The notes below the pieces were generated by a model, which made no database searches, was not told the DNA's origin, and saw nothing but the letters and a program-made list of their open reading frames with translations. The position numbers were made by a program, and so were the translations under genes. Positions 35,570 through 44,411 of a DNA stretch of 64,000 bases are shown piece by piece; the first letter of the stretch is position 1; every line of letters starts with the position of its first letter. This stretch comes from Bacillus sp. B15-48 (GTDB lineage: Bacteria > Bacillota > Bacilli > Bacillales > Cytobacillaceae), in the NCBI RefSeq assembly GCF_016879755.1, contig NZ_WOFU01000003.1, positions 186,001-250,000 of the forward strand, read 5' to 3'.

Positions 35570-36679
35570 TTAACGATACGCTTTAAATTCGCTTTTTACT
35601 TCTTGGAAACCATTGTTCGTATCTAAGCTTTGTGATTGTTCTAGATCAAATTTCTCCATGATTGGCAAGTCATTAACTGAGAATAAATAAGAATCTTCAG
35701 AAGCTACATGCTCATGCCATGCCCAGTTTGGAATACAGAAATAATCTCCTTTTTTCCAATCAAAACGTTCACCGTTCACCACTGTGTAACCTGAACCTTG
35801 ATGCACCTGATAAATCGTCGAATGCGTATGTCGATGAGCTTTTGAATGGAAGCCTTTCGGTAGTTTTTGCATCCACGCACCCATCGTTGGATTCGCCGTT
35901 TCACCATTTGATGGATTAATATATTCAACTGCATACCCATCATGGGGATCTGGATCAAATTTCTGTAATCCTAAAATTGCCTCTTCCGTCTTTTTCCATT
36001 TATAGTTTGCAAGCGGAGCTAACTTAGAGTATCGATCGTTAATCGGACGAACCATCCCCCCGCTATAGCGTTGTTCAGAAAAATTATCCGGGCGGGTTGG
36101 TGTTTCAATTTTATCAGGATATGGTTCAAAGAATGTTCCGCCAATTGCATAGATTGTCGGGATATCAAGAGCATCCATCCAAATCATCGGCTTTTCACCA
36201 ACATGGCCGTGTCCGTGCCAAAGTGTTCGTGGAGTGATTAAAAAATCTCCTTCTTGCATGAAAATTCTTTCGCCTTCAACAATTGTGTAAGCACCTTCCC
36301 CTTCGGTAATAAAACGAAGTGCATTTTGAGTGTGGCGATGTGAAGGAGCTACCTCCCCAGGCAATAATAGCTGCACTGCCGCATATAAACTTTGCGTTGT
36401 AGAAGCCCATCCCCATGGTTGACGATAAGTTAAACCTGGATTTTGGAAATAAATGGCTCGTCGTTCACCCCCACGATCCGGTGTGAAAATTTCAGCCGCT
36501 TCATACAATTTCTTTGTTAATAATTCATCCGACCAAAGATAAGGAACTGCTTGTGGCTGCGGAGTTTTGTTCATCAAGGTTGGAATCGCTTCCCAAAGTG
36601 GTCCAAGATTATGTTCTTGAATTTCCCTCGTAAAATCCTTTACATCTTGATCTTGTAAATAAGCGTGTTTCTCACCCAT
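35570..36679 (-). CDS. Gentisate 1,2-dioxygenase
   Basis: 369 residues, bicupin. The first cupin carries the metal ligands in SHRHTQNALRFITEGEG (His-x-His and the later LWHGHGH). The second has KAHRHTHSTIYQVHQGSG and WAWHEHVASE. The enzyme uses Fe(II) and O2 to open the ring of gentisate to maleylpyruvate. Both His-x-His motifs are present. It is 45 bp downstream of the FAH-family gene and upstream of the flavin hydroxylase. The ribosome site AAAGGGGGAG is strong. Confidence 0.93.
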   Translation of the reverse strand: MGEKHAYLQDQDVKDFTREIQEHNLGPLWEAIPTLMNKTPQPQAVPYLWSDELLTKKLYEAAEIFTPDRGGERRAIYFQNPGLTYRQPWGWASTTQSLYAAVQLLLPGEVAPSHRHTQNALRFITEGEGAYTIVEGERIFMQEGDFLITPRTLWHGHGHVGEKPMIWMDALDIPTIYAIGGTFFEPYPDKIETPTRPDNFSEQRYSGGMVRPINDRYSKLAPLANYKWKKTEEAILGLQKFDPDPHDGYAVEYINPSNGETANPTMGAWMQKLPKGFHSKAHRHTHSTIYQVHQGSGYTVVNGERFDWKKGDYFCIPNWAWHEHVASEDSYLFSVNDLPIMEKFDLEQSQSLDTNNGFQEVKSEFKAYR

Positions 36680-36723
36680 GTTTGCTCCCCCTTTGTATCA
36701 AACATTTTCCGTATTCGCGAAGA

Positions 36724-37671
36724 TTACTTCTCTTCTAAACGTGAAACCTTGTTTTCCAATGTTCCGATTTGATCGATTTCAATTTTTACAACATCTCCAT
36801 CTTTCAAGAAAGATTGTGGATCCATTGCAAAGCCTACTCCACCTGGAGTACCTGTAAGAATTAAATCACCTGGTTCAAGAGTCATAAGATTCGATAAGAA
36901 TTCAACAAGATATTTCACATCAAAGACAAAATTCTCAGTATTCGTATTTTGACGTACTTCCCCGTTGACTGTTAAGCGCATCCCAAGACCGTTCGCAGAT
37001 GGATCTGTTAATTCATCAGGCGTTACCAACCATGGTCCTAATGGAAGACTTCCTTCAACCGCTTTCCCTTGCATCCATTGAAGTGTACGACGTTGAATAT
37101 CACGGTAAGTGACATCGTTTGCAATTGTATAGCCTGCTACATAATCAATTGCATCCTCTTTAGATACATTGCGTGCACGTTTTCCAACTACAAACGCAAA
37201 TTCTGCCTCATAGTCTAATTGTTCAGAAATTGGATAATACGGAATATCATCTTGCGGTCCAGTTATTGTGTTGGCGAATTTAGCAAAAACAACTGGGTAT
37301 TTAGGGATTTCACGCCCCATTTCAGCAATATGCTCACGGTAGTTATGGCCAACACAGATAATTTTCCCTGGCTTTGTGACAGGTGCTTCAATCTTCACAT
37401 CTGCAAAGCGATGAACAAGAGGATGCTTAAAAGAATCACGGTTATTTAAAGCAAAATCACAAACTTCCTTAGCTATAGAAAGGCTTTCATTTCCTCCCTG
37501 TAAAAACCCTTCCATATTTGCTGGAACATACGCTTCTGCGATTAATTCAGCACGAAGTTTCCCTTGGCTCTCGAGAAGAGCTTGGTATCCATAATTTAAA
37601 TCTACCACTTCATTGTCTGTTACTACTCCAATACGTGAAAACCCATTGCTGCTAAAAGTTACTAATTTCAT
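36724..37671 (-). CDS. Fumarylacetoacetate hydrolase-family protein (fumarylpyruvate or maleylpyruvate hydrolase)
   Basis: 315 residues. FAH fold with metal-binding residues in the DYEAEFAFVVG and VAGYTIANDVTYRD segments, the KxxDTFxP-like region replaced by MQGKAVEGSLPLGPW, and the C-terminal LEPGDLILTGTPGGVGF. It cleaves the ring-opened product of gentisate to fumarate or malate and pyruvate. No maleylpyruvate isomerase gene is adjacent, so it may hydrolyse maleylpyruvate directly. It is the first gene of the cluster. The leader contains two TAGTGA boxes near 37774 and 37795 (minus strand) that may be an operator. Confidence 0.88.
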   Translation of the reverse strand: MKLVTFSSNGFSRIGVVTDNEVVDLNYGYQALLESQGKLRAELIAEAYVPANMEGFLQGGNESLSIAKEVCDFALNNRDSFKHPLVHRFADVKIEAPVTKPGKIICVGHNYREHIAEMGREIPKYPVVFAKFANTITGPQDDIPYYPISEQLDYEAEFAFVVGKRARNVSKEDAIDYVAGYTIANDVTYRDIQRRTLQWMQGKAVEGSLPLGPWLVTPDELTDPSANGLGMRLTVNGEVRQNTNTENFVFDVKYLVEFLSNLMTLEPGDLILTGTPGGVGFAMDPQSFLKDGDVVKIEIDQIGTLENKVSRLEEK

Positions 37672-37968
37672 AGCCCAAACCCCTTTTCAGTCGTTAATTT
37701 TCTTAAACGCCTTTTATGGCAATCAATGCTTTTTAAGTTTTTCTAAAAATAAATTAGCGAAAGTTGTCACTAATAGATAACTCTGTTCACTATTTAGACA
37801 TATTTTAACGTGAATATAAGGAAAACGTCAAGGGAATATTTTTAAATTAGGATTTAATTAAAAGGTTTTGATTTTTAAAAAACTTCCACCTATTTTTCTT
37901 TATTATTTGAATGTTTATGTTGTTAGCAATATAATTATTATATAAATAGTGGAAAGGGTGTAATAATA

Positions 37969-38364
37969 GTGAACAACTTGCCAACCTCAATCTTAACCGA
38001 AATTTTATCTGAAAAAATAAAAAGAGCTTCTAGTGTTGAATATAATCAATTTGTAACAAGTCTCAATGTTATAGCGAATAATTGTGATTCTGTAAAGGAG
38101 CTTCAACAAGCGATAGCACCACTTGAAAAATTTTTACCGCATTTAGATTTATTCCTATCAGTGACAGATGATTACGAAGACATCATGAACATGAAAGCGA
38201 CGCTTTTAGATTTATTTGTGAATGACTTAAATTATAAATCTATTTATCTATTATCATTTGCACTCTCAAATAATCATTCCTTAAAACATCTTCAAACGTT
38301 TGTATCACCCATTCAATATTGGGTTGCTGTAATCAAAGCAAAAGAATTACTTGAATCAGCTTAA
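37969..38364 (+). CDS. Hypothetical helical protein
   Basis: 131 residues, GTG start with AAAGGGTG upstream. Almost entirely alpha-helical by composition, with no cysteine pairs, signal peptide or membrane segment. I do not recognise the family. It is divergent from the gentisate cluster, with an AT-rich region of about 300 bp between them, and lies 75 bp ahead of the lactate permease-like gene on the same strand. Confidence 0.6.
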   Translation: MNNLPTSILTEILSEKIKRASSVEYNQFVTSLNVIANNCDSVKELQQAIAPLEKFLPHLDLFLSVTDDYEDIMNMKATLLDLFVNDLNYKSIYLLSFALSNNHSLKHLQTFVSPIQYWVAVIKAKELLESA

Positions 38365-38453
38365 TAATAAGTTAAAGAGAAACCTCGTATAACTTCTTTT
38401 AACAATTCACATCATAATGTTATGTCCTAAATAACTTTGTGAGAGTGATTGTC

Positions 38454-40040
38454 ATGTTACTACTTATTGCCTTAAGTGCTATTATTGTTCCTTTTCTTAT
38501 GTTAGTAATTTTAAAAATGCCTGCAGCTAAAGGAATGACAGTTAGTGCAATAGTCGTTATTGTTTTAGCGTTTTTCACTTGGGGAATGGAAGGCCAAGTC
38601 ATTTTAGCTTCAATATTACAAGGGGCTCATAAAACACTAACGATTCTATGGATTTTATTTGGTGCCTTAATTTTGTTAAATACCCTTCGCAACACAGGTG
38701 CGATTACGAGAATTAATCAAGGTTTTCAATTTATCTCTGCCGATATGCGTGTTCAAGCGGTTATTGTTGCTTTCTTATTTGGATCACTTATTGAAGGCGC
38801 TGCAGGATTCGGAACTCCAGCAATGGTTACAGGGCCTCTAATGATTGCTTTAGGTTTCACACCGATAGCTGCAGCAACAATTGCTTTGATTGCTGATAGC
38901 ACCGCCGTTCCCTTTGGGGCTGTTGGAACTCCTGTTGCCGTAGGATTGAGTAATATTCCAGGAGCCAGTATCCCTTTTTATGATGAAATTGCCTATCAGA
39001 TCACGTTTCTCGATTTATTTGCCGGAACATTTCTTCCTTTTATATTAATTGGTATTCTAACTAGTTTCTTTGGAAAGAACAAAAGGTTCAAAGACGCATT
39101 ACCAATGCTTCCATGGACTTTGGTAATTGGAATCCTTTATACTAGCTCGGCCTTTCTCTATGCAACCTTTTTTGGACATGAATTTGTCTCGATTTTAGCT
39201 TCCCTTACCATATTGCTATTTGCAACGGTCACCGCAAGAAAGGGCTGGTTGTTACCTAAGACCGAGTGGAAGGAAGCAATGCAAGCTGGATTCAAAGAGG
39301 ATCGAACAAAATCGGATATGGGATTGATAACAGCATGGTCTCCTTACTTAGTTGTTGTTGGATTGCTGCTTCTGACACGGATTGTCCCGTGGTTAAATCA
39401 TTTTGCACTAACAGCTATTGATTTTTCATGGCGCGGTATTCTCGGGATCGAAGAGATTCGTTCTAATTGGGAGTTCTTATATTCTCCCGGAACAATTCTT
39501 ACTGTATCGGCTTTCTTCGCTTTTCTAATCCAACGGAAATCAATCAAAACGTTTACAGGTGCAATGAAAGAGTCGTTAGGGACGATGAAAATGACTTCAT
39601 TTGCGTTACTAGCAACTTTAGCAATGGTGCAGGTTTTTAGTAACTCTGGACTAAACGCAAGCGAATTAATGAGCATGCCACAATACATCGCCCAAACCTT
39701 TGCTGTTAATTTAGGTTTCATGTGGATATTCGTAGCACCATTTCTTGGTCAACTCGGCGCCTTCATTACCGGTAGTGCAGCCGTTTCTACCCTTACTTTC
39801 TCTCCGATTCAATACAATGTAGCCAATCAAATCGGGCTTGATCAAAACATTGTTTTGGCTTCACAAATTCTTGGAGCCGCTGCAGGAAATATGATTTGTG
39901 TCCATAATGTCGTTGCCGCCAGTGCTGTTGTTGAACTTGCCGGAAAAGAAGGAGAAATTATTCGTAAAACATTGATTCCAGCCGTCATTTACGGACTACT
40001 CATCGGAATCGCCGGATTTATTAAAGTGAATTTTTTGTGA
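38454..40040 (+). CDS. lctP: Lactate permease family transporter (LctP)
   Basis: 528 residues from the ATG at 38454; GTG codons at 38439 and 38445 are in frame but sit inside the purine-rich stretch that would serve as ribosome site. It has thirteen or so membrane segments and family motifs FGSLIEGAAGFGTPAMVTGP, STAVPFGAVGTPV and APFLGQLGAFITGSAA near the end. Known members import L-lactate, D-lactate or glycolate with protons. No lactate dehydrogenase or utilisation genes are adjacent, so the substrate is open. A strong terminator follows. Confidence 0.9.
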   Translation: MLLLIALSAIIVPFLMLVILKMPAAKGMTVSAIVVIVLAFFTWGMEGQVILASILQGAHKTLTILWILFGALILLNTLRNTGAITRINQGFQFISADMRVQAVIVAFLFGSLIEGAAGFGTPAMVTGPLMIALGFTPIAAATIALIADSTAVPFGAVGTPVAVGLSNIPGASIPFYDEIAYQITFLDLFAGTFLPFILIGILTSFFGKNKRFKDALPMLPWTLVIGILYTSSAFLYATFFGHEFVSILASLTILLFATVTARKGWLLPKTEWKEAMQAGFKEDRTKSDMGLITAWSPYLVVVGLLLLTRIVPWLNHFALTAIDFSWRGILGIEEIRSNWEFLYSPGTILTVSAFFAFLIQRKSIKTFTGAMKESLGTMKMTSFALLATLAMVQVFSNSGLNASELMSMPQYIAQTFAVNLGFMWIFVAPFLGQLGAFITGSAAVSTLTFSPIQYNVANQIGLDQNIVLASQILGAAAGNMICVHNVVAASAVVELAGKEGEIIRKTLIPAVIYGLLIGIAGFIKVNFL

Positions 40041-40044
40041 ACTT

Positions 40045-40093
40045 AAAAAGGAGTTCAGTCCTCCCTGATACATAAGAGGATTGAACTCCTTTT
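40045..40093 (+). terminator. Terminator of the lactate permease gene
   Basis: Stem AAAAGGAGTTCA / TGAACTCCTTTT with inner TCCTC / GAGGA pairing, followed by AGTTGTTTTTG. Confidence 0.85.
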
Positions 40094-40161
40094 AGTTGTT
40101 TTTGCCCCTCTCTTGTGGAACAAAAGCAAAATCTTTATTTGCTATAATTTTTTAGGGCAGT

Positions 40162-40281
40162 TTAACACCAAGCTGCTCCTACAATGACGAGCAGGATAAA
40201 CAATACGACAATTAACACAAAGGGACTTACACCTACTGGAGCAGCGACTGGGGCTGCATATCCAAAACCGCACCAAGACAT
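40162..40281 (-). CDS. YjcZ-family small hydrophobic (sporulation-type) protein
   Basis: 39 residues starting MSWCGFGYAAPVAAP and ending in the family core FVLIVVLFILLVIVGAAW. The core is shared with the next gene upstream. YjcZ-type peptides are made during sporulation in Bacilli and are single-pass membrane peptides. AAGGAG lies about 12 bases ahead of the ATG. Confidence 0.85.
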   Translation of the reverse strand: MSWCGFGYAAPVAAPVGVSPFVLIVVLFILLVIVGAAWC

Positions 40282-40309
40282 ATTCGTTATACACTCCTTT
40301 TTTATTATT

Positions 40310-40402
40310 TTAGTAACCTAGATAGGCTGAGCCTACAATCACAAGTAGGATAAACAATACTACGATTAACGCAAAACCGGAACCATGCTTAAATCCAGTC
40401 AT
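40310..40402 (-). CDS. YjcZ-family small hydrophobic (sporulation-type) protein
   Basis: 30 residues: MTGFKHGSGF followed by the family core ALIVVLFILLVIVGSAY and a short tail. A strong GGGAGGTG ribosome site lies 5 bases upstream. It is 28 bp from the second copy, so the two form a tandem pair. Confidence 0.85.
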   Translation of the reverse strand: MTGFKHGSGFALIVVLFILLVIVGSAYLGY

Positions 40403-40610
40403 ACAAACACCTCCCATAGCGAGTTACTATACTATATGTAATTGCTCGATTCATGTTATGGACAAGAGTTTATTTTAATTAAAATTACTAATGATTTTCG
40501 ACTTTCATTGCTATTATGACAATTCCTTCCTTAAATTTAGGACAATGCCCTTTCATTTCATTCCATTTGTACATACATTAAAGCAAGTCTAAGAAAGGAG
40601 AGTTGTTTTT

Positions 40611-40895
40611 ATGTCAGCTAATTACCAAATGGTTAAGAAGTATGTTGGAAAGACGGTTCGTTTTAAAAACGAGGAAGATCAATGGGTGGTCGGTAAAATT
40701 GTTAATGTAGATAGAAATGGGATTGAAGTCGAAGAATTTGAGCGTGTGACAGAGGAAGAAGGATATGGATATCCATTTTTTGGAGCTAGGAGATTTTGGG
40801 GACCTCGCCCATTCTTTCCGCGTGCTAGACGATTTGGAAGGTATCCATTCGGCCGTTTTGGCGCTATTGGTCTGTTGCCATTCTTTTTCATTTAG
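40611..40895 (+). CDS. Small basic protein with beta-barrel N-terminus and aromatic tail
   Basis: 94 residues, AAAGGAGA ribosome site. Residues 1-48 look like a small barrel (KKYVGKTVRFKNEEDQWVVG, IVNVDRNGIEVEEF). Residues 52-94 are Phe/Arg/Gly/Pro-rich (PFFGARRFWGPRPFFP) and end in a hydrophobic FFFI. Composition is like that of spore coat or exosporium proteins, and it lies beside YjcZ genes, but I know of no assigned function. Confidence 0.6.
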   Translation: MSANYQMVKKYVGKTVRFKNEEDQWVVGKIVNVDRNGIEVEEFERVTEEEGYGYPFFGARRFWGPRPFFPRARRFGRYPFGRFGAIGLLPFFFI

Positions 40896-41057
40896 AGAGT
40901 ATCCCCCTGTTCACATATTCAGTAATATACTATTTTTTATGTGAACGTTACTAAAAATTCTTCAAGGCTGCCTACAAAAGTATGCAGCCTCATATTTTTG
41001 AAAAAAAGAAACTCATGAACAAACATAAAATAAAGTTTTAATGGCCTTAGCCAATTC

Positions 41058-41495
41058 TTACAAACTTCGTTCCATTATTGTGGAAACGGCTTGAAATCCA
41101 AGTTTTTTATAAAGGTGTTTTGCTCTGTTTCCTTCAAATACATTTAACTGTACTTTATTGTAGCCCTCTTCTTTAAAGAGACTCAATGCTTCTTCACATA
41201 ATTTAGCTGCTATCCCTTTTTTTCGATAACGTGGGAGTACATAAATTTCAGCAATAATGCCAATCATATCATCTGTATAGACATCTATTGATTGCCCTAT
41301 TCCTACCCAACCTTGGATTGTATTTTTCTCAACATAAACAAGATAGTACCCACCGTCATTTAAAAAAGGGGTCACCAATTGCCGTACTTTGTCCCTGTTT
41401 AGTTTCGCATAGCCAACAGTTGCTTCATTAAATACATCAAACGAGTGAGCCAATATTTTTTGCGTTTCTTTATAAGTAGCTTTTCTAATGTTCAT
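41058..41495 (-). CDS. GNAT-family N-acetyltransferase
   Basis: 145 residues from the ATG at 41495, with AAAGGAG upstream. GNAT fold: EIYVLPRYRKKGIAAKLCEEAL for acetyl-CoA binding (R-x-x-G-x-A) and NVFEGNRAKHLYKKLGF at the C-terminus. It transfers acetyl from acetyl-CoA to an unknown amine. It stands alone. Confidence 0.85.
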   Translation of the reverse strand: MNIRKATYKETQKILAHSFDVFNEATVGYAKLNRDKVRQLVTPFLNDGGYYLVYVEKNTIQGWVGIGQSIDVYTDDMIGIIAEIYVLPRYRKKGIAAKLCEEALSLFKEEGYNKVQLNVFEGNRAKHLYKKLGFQAVSTIMERSL

Positions 41496-41687
41496 CCTCT
41501 TTTCATCTCCTTTGACTATTTTGCCAAAAGCGATACAGAACAAGTATTGATGATCTTCCCACCATAGATAAAGTGAAAATTTTATTTAGTGGGTTCTAAT
41601 AACTGATTCATGTATTTTTATTTACGCAGCGAAAAATGATTATTAGATTCATATGTTTTACAATTCTAATTATGTTTCCTATCAAAA

Positions 41688-41735
41688 AAGAGGTCAACTC
41701 TCTGCTGTTTTAAAAACAACTTGGATTGACCTCTT
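41688..41735 (-). terminator. Terminator of the dehydratase-aldolase operon
   Basis: Stem AAGAGGTCAA / TTGACCTCTT with a 28-base loop, and TTTTTT on the minus side. Confidence 0.75.
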
Positions 41736-41747
41736 GAATTTCTATAA

Positions 41748-42386
41748 TTAATTGTTCCTTGCCTTCTCTACCTCTGAAATAAATGCCTTCGCAGTATCTG
41801 TTAATTCTTGTAAATATTGGTCATTCATCGGTTTTTTACAATTTACTAATGTACTTCCTACTCCAACAGCAACTGCTCCTGCATTAATAAAAGTTCCTGC
41901 ATTATGAAGGTCAATTCCACCTGTAGGCATAAGCGGAATATGTGGCAATGGTCCGCGAATGGCTTTTAAATGTCCAGGTCCACCAGTATTTGCTGGAAAT
42001 ACTTTAATCAAATCAGCACCATGCTCGTAAGCAGTAAGGACTTCAGTTGGTGTAAACGCACCTGGAACACTTATCATTCCGTAACGTTTCGTCATTTTGA
42101 TTGTCTCTACATTCACAGTTGGTGCAAAAACAAATTTTGCACCCGACAGAATCGCTGCACGTGCAGTCTCAGGATCTAATACTGTTCCTGCACCAACTAG
42201 TACATCCTCATCCATCTGATCGGCTAATAGCTCAATAATCGATAACGCCTTAGGCGTTTCCATTGTAATTTCTAAGGCTGTTACTCCACCTTCCTGTAAT
42301 GCTTTTGCAATTGGGACAATCGTATCCCGTTTTGCATCTCGAATAACAGCTACGACTCCACGTTTTTTTATCTCATAATAATTCAT
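41748..42386 (-). CDS. eda: 2-keto-3-deoxy-6-phosphogluconate / 4-hydroxy-2-oxoglutarate aldolase
   Basis: 212 residues, class I TIM-barrel aldolase. GVVAVIRDA, ALEITMETP (Glu), VGAGTVLDPETA, FAPTVNVE, LIKVFPAN (Schiff-base Lys) and PTGGIDLHNAG follow the family. It splits a 2-keto-3-deoxy sugar acid (phosphate) to pyruvate and an aldehyde. It is 31 bp downstream of the IlvD/Edd gene, so the two form a sugar-acid pathway of Entner-Doudoroff type. Confidence 0.93.
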   Translation of the reverse strand: MNYYEIKKRGVVAVIRDAKRDTIVPIAKALQEGGVTALEITMETPKALSIIELLADQMDEDVLVGAGTVLDPETARAAILSGAKFVFAPTVNVETIKMTKRYGMISVPGAFTPTEVLTAYEHGADLIKVFPANTGGPGHLKAIRGPLPHIPLMPTGGIDLHNAGTFINAGAVAVGVGSTLVNCKKPMNDQYLQELTDTAKAFISEVEKARNN

Positions 42387-42417
42387 TCGTAATCTCCTCT
42401 TTTCAAAAAATTAATGG

Positions 42418-44058
42418 TTATACTGGTAATACACGAATAGCACCAGATGCAGAAGATGAAGCACTTATAGAATATAATCTCAAATATTTGCTTGCCTCTA
42501 GTTTTAATGCCTCTAGTTTTTCACGACGTACGAGCAATTCTTCATCTGATACCTCTAAATTGAGTATTCGTTCATAAATATCAATTTCGATCATATCTCC
42601 ATTTTCAACTAGAGCAATATTTCCTGCTTCCGCTGCTTCTGGACTTAAATAACCAATCGACAATCCTGCAGATGCACCGGAAAACCGACCATCTGTAATC
42701 AAAGCTACTCGCTCGTATTTCCCTAATATTTCTGTACAACGGTGGAGTTCGCGCATACCTGGACCACCTTTTGGGCCTTCGTAGCGAATGACAACTGCAT
42801 CTCCTTCTTCAATTTCTCCAGCCTCAAATGAATCGAGAAAGAGCTCCTCAGAGTTATACACTTTTGCCGGCCCCCTAAACTTTTTCAAACTTTCCGCAAC
42901 AGCTGATTGTTTGATAAGAGCTCCTTGAGAAGCAAGATTTCCTTTTAAAACGGCAATTCCACCTTCTTTGTCGATTGGTTGATTTAACGGAAAAATAATC
43001 TCTCGGTCAAGAACTTCAGCTTGTCCAATATTTTCACCAACCGTTTTTCCCGTAACAGTTAACGCATCCAGTTGAATATTGTCTGCTAACTCTTTCATCA
43101 ATGCAGGAATCCCACCGGCACGTTGTAGGTCATTTGTTGTATATTCGTTATTATTTGGTGTAACTCCTGCAATAAACGGCACGTTTCGACTAATTTCATC
43201 AAATAAATCCATCGGCAACTCAATCCCTAATTCATGAGCAATTGCCGGTAGGTGTAGGCAAGCGTTTAAAGAGCCGCCCATTGCTAAGAGGACAGAAATC
43301 GCATTTTTAAAGGCATCAATCGTCATAATATCTTTTGGTGTAATTCCTTTACGGACAAGTTCTACTGCCTGACGACCAGCGTCCTTAGCAGCTTCAAGCT
43401 GCTCATCAGATAAAGCGCGCATCCAAGAACTATTTGGCATCGCCATCCCTAGTGATTCGGTTAACCCTTGCATCGTATTTGCAGTTCCTAAGAACGGGCA
43501 TGCGCCTGCACTTGGATAGTATTTGTTTGTTATTTCCACAAGTCCCTTCTCATCTAATTCGCCAGCTAAAAATTGCTTACGTGCTTTCTTCGATTCTTTT
43601 GGTTTGATATGATTTGGCATCACTCCACCTAATACGACCACACTTGGTAAATTCAAGCGCGCTGTAGCCATCAACATACCCGGCACAATTTTATCACAAG
43701 AACTTAAAGCAACCATTCCGTCAAAGATTCCATGCGCTTTGATCATCACTTCCACACTATCAGCAACCGTTTCCCGGCTGGGCAAAGAGTACTTCATACC
43801 ATCATGGCCTTGTGCAATCCCATCACAAACGGCAATCGTATTAAATTCTAATGGTAGGCCGCCTGCTTCAATGACCCCTTCCTTAACAGCGTCTGCCACT
43901 TGACGTAAGTGAACGTGTCCAGGTACAATCTCGTTCCATGAATTCGCAATCGCAATTACAGGTTTCCCCATCTCATTATAATTCACTCCACAAGAGCAAA
44001 GGTGCGCCTTTAAAATCGCGCGAGTATAGGGCTTAATTGTTGAGAGTCTGTTTTCCAT
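42418..44058 (-). CDS. IlvD/Edd family sugar-acid (or dihydroxy-acid) dehydratase
   Basis: 546 residues. It has the [Fe-S] cysteines of the family in LCSCGVNYNEMG, ALSSCDKIVPG and AGACPFLGTANTMQ. The C-terminal ITDGRFSGASAGLSIGYLSPEAA is intact. IlvD itself is usually a little longer and sits with ilv genes; here it is paired with a KDPG-type aldolase, so dehydration of a sugar acid such as gluconate, galactonate or xylonate is more likely than branched-chain amino-acid synthesis. No kinase or transporter gene is adjacent. The leader carries an inverted repeat at 44208-44230. Confidence 0.85.
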   Translation of the reverse strand: MENRLSTIKPYTRAILKAHLCSCGVNYNEMGKPVIAIANSWNEIVPGHVHLRQVADAVKEGVIEAGGLPLEFNTIAVCDGIAQGHDGMKYSLPSRETVADSVEVMIKAHGIFDGMVALSSCDKIVPGMLMATARLNLPSVVVLGGVMPNHIKPKESKKARKQFLAGELDEKGLVEITNKYYPSAGACPFLGTANTMQGLTESLGMAMPNSSWMRALSDEQLEAAKDAGRQAVELVRKGITPKDIMTIDAFKNAISVLLAMGGSLNACLHLPAIAHELGIELPMDLFDEISRNVPFIAGVTPNNNEYTTNDLQRAGGIPALMKELADNIQLDALTVTGKTVGENIGQAEVLDREIIFPLNQPIDKEGGIAVLKGNLASQGALIKQSAVAESLKKFRGPAKVYNSEELFLDSFEAGEIEEGDAVVIRYEGPKGGPGMRELHRCTEILGKYERVALITDGRFSGASAGLSIGYLSPEAAEAGNIALVENGDMIEIDIYERILNLEVSDEELLVRREKLEALKLEASKYLRLYSISASSSASGAIRVLPV

Positions 44059-44351
44059 GATTATCGTCTCCTAATTCACTATAAAATTGTAAACCTGTTA
44101 TCCTTTTGGTAAAAAAATTTTCTTCATAATTTAAATATATCAAAAAAAATTTCTTTAACAATCATTAACACAAAACATTCACAAATAATGCGCTTACAAT
44201 TTTTTAAAATGATCATCATTTACGATCATTCCAAATAATAAATACTTTTATTGCTTTTTATGGGGTCACTATGTAGCAAAATAAGGAAGGGAGAGGCTAA
44301 TAATAATTGATTGTTAGACGGGTTTGGGGAGTTGCGTATTGTTGGAAGAGC
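44059..44351. other. Intergenic leader of the IlvD/Edd operon
   Basis: AT-rich; no gene seen. It contains the inverted repeat described separately. Confidence 0.4.
44208..44230. promoter_or_regulatory. Inverted repeat in the IlvD/Edd leader
   Basis: AATGATC and GATCATT separated by 9 bp, upstream of the sugar-acid operon. A candidate operator for a GntR- or LacI-type regulator encoded elsewhere. Confidence 0.5.
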
Positions 44352-44383
44352 AATCAAGGTGAAAATTGGCTTTCACCTTGATT
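44352..44383 (-). terminator. Hairpin after the CDF transporter gene
   Basis: Perfect 13-bp stem AATCAAGGTGAAA / TTTCACCTTGATT; the T run is weak. Confidence 0.65.
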
Positions 44384-44411
44384 ATTTATCTCTCATGTAT
44401 ACGGATGCCCA

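Noticed and set aside
42418-44058. ilvD of branched-chain amino-acid synthesis
   Set aside because: Pairing with a KDPG-type aldolase and absence of other ilv genes favour a sugar-acid dehydratase; not excluded entirely.
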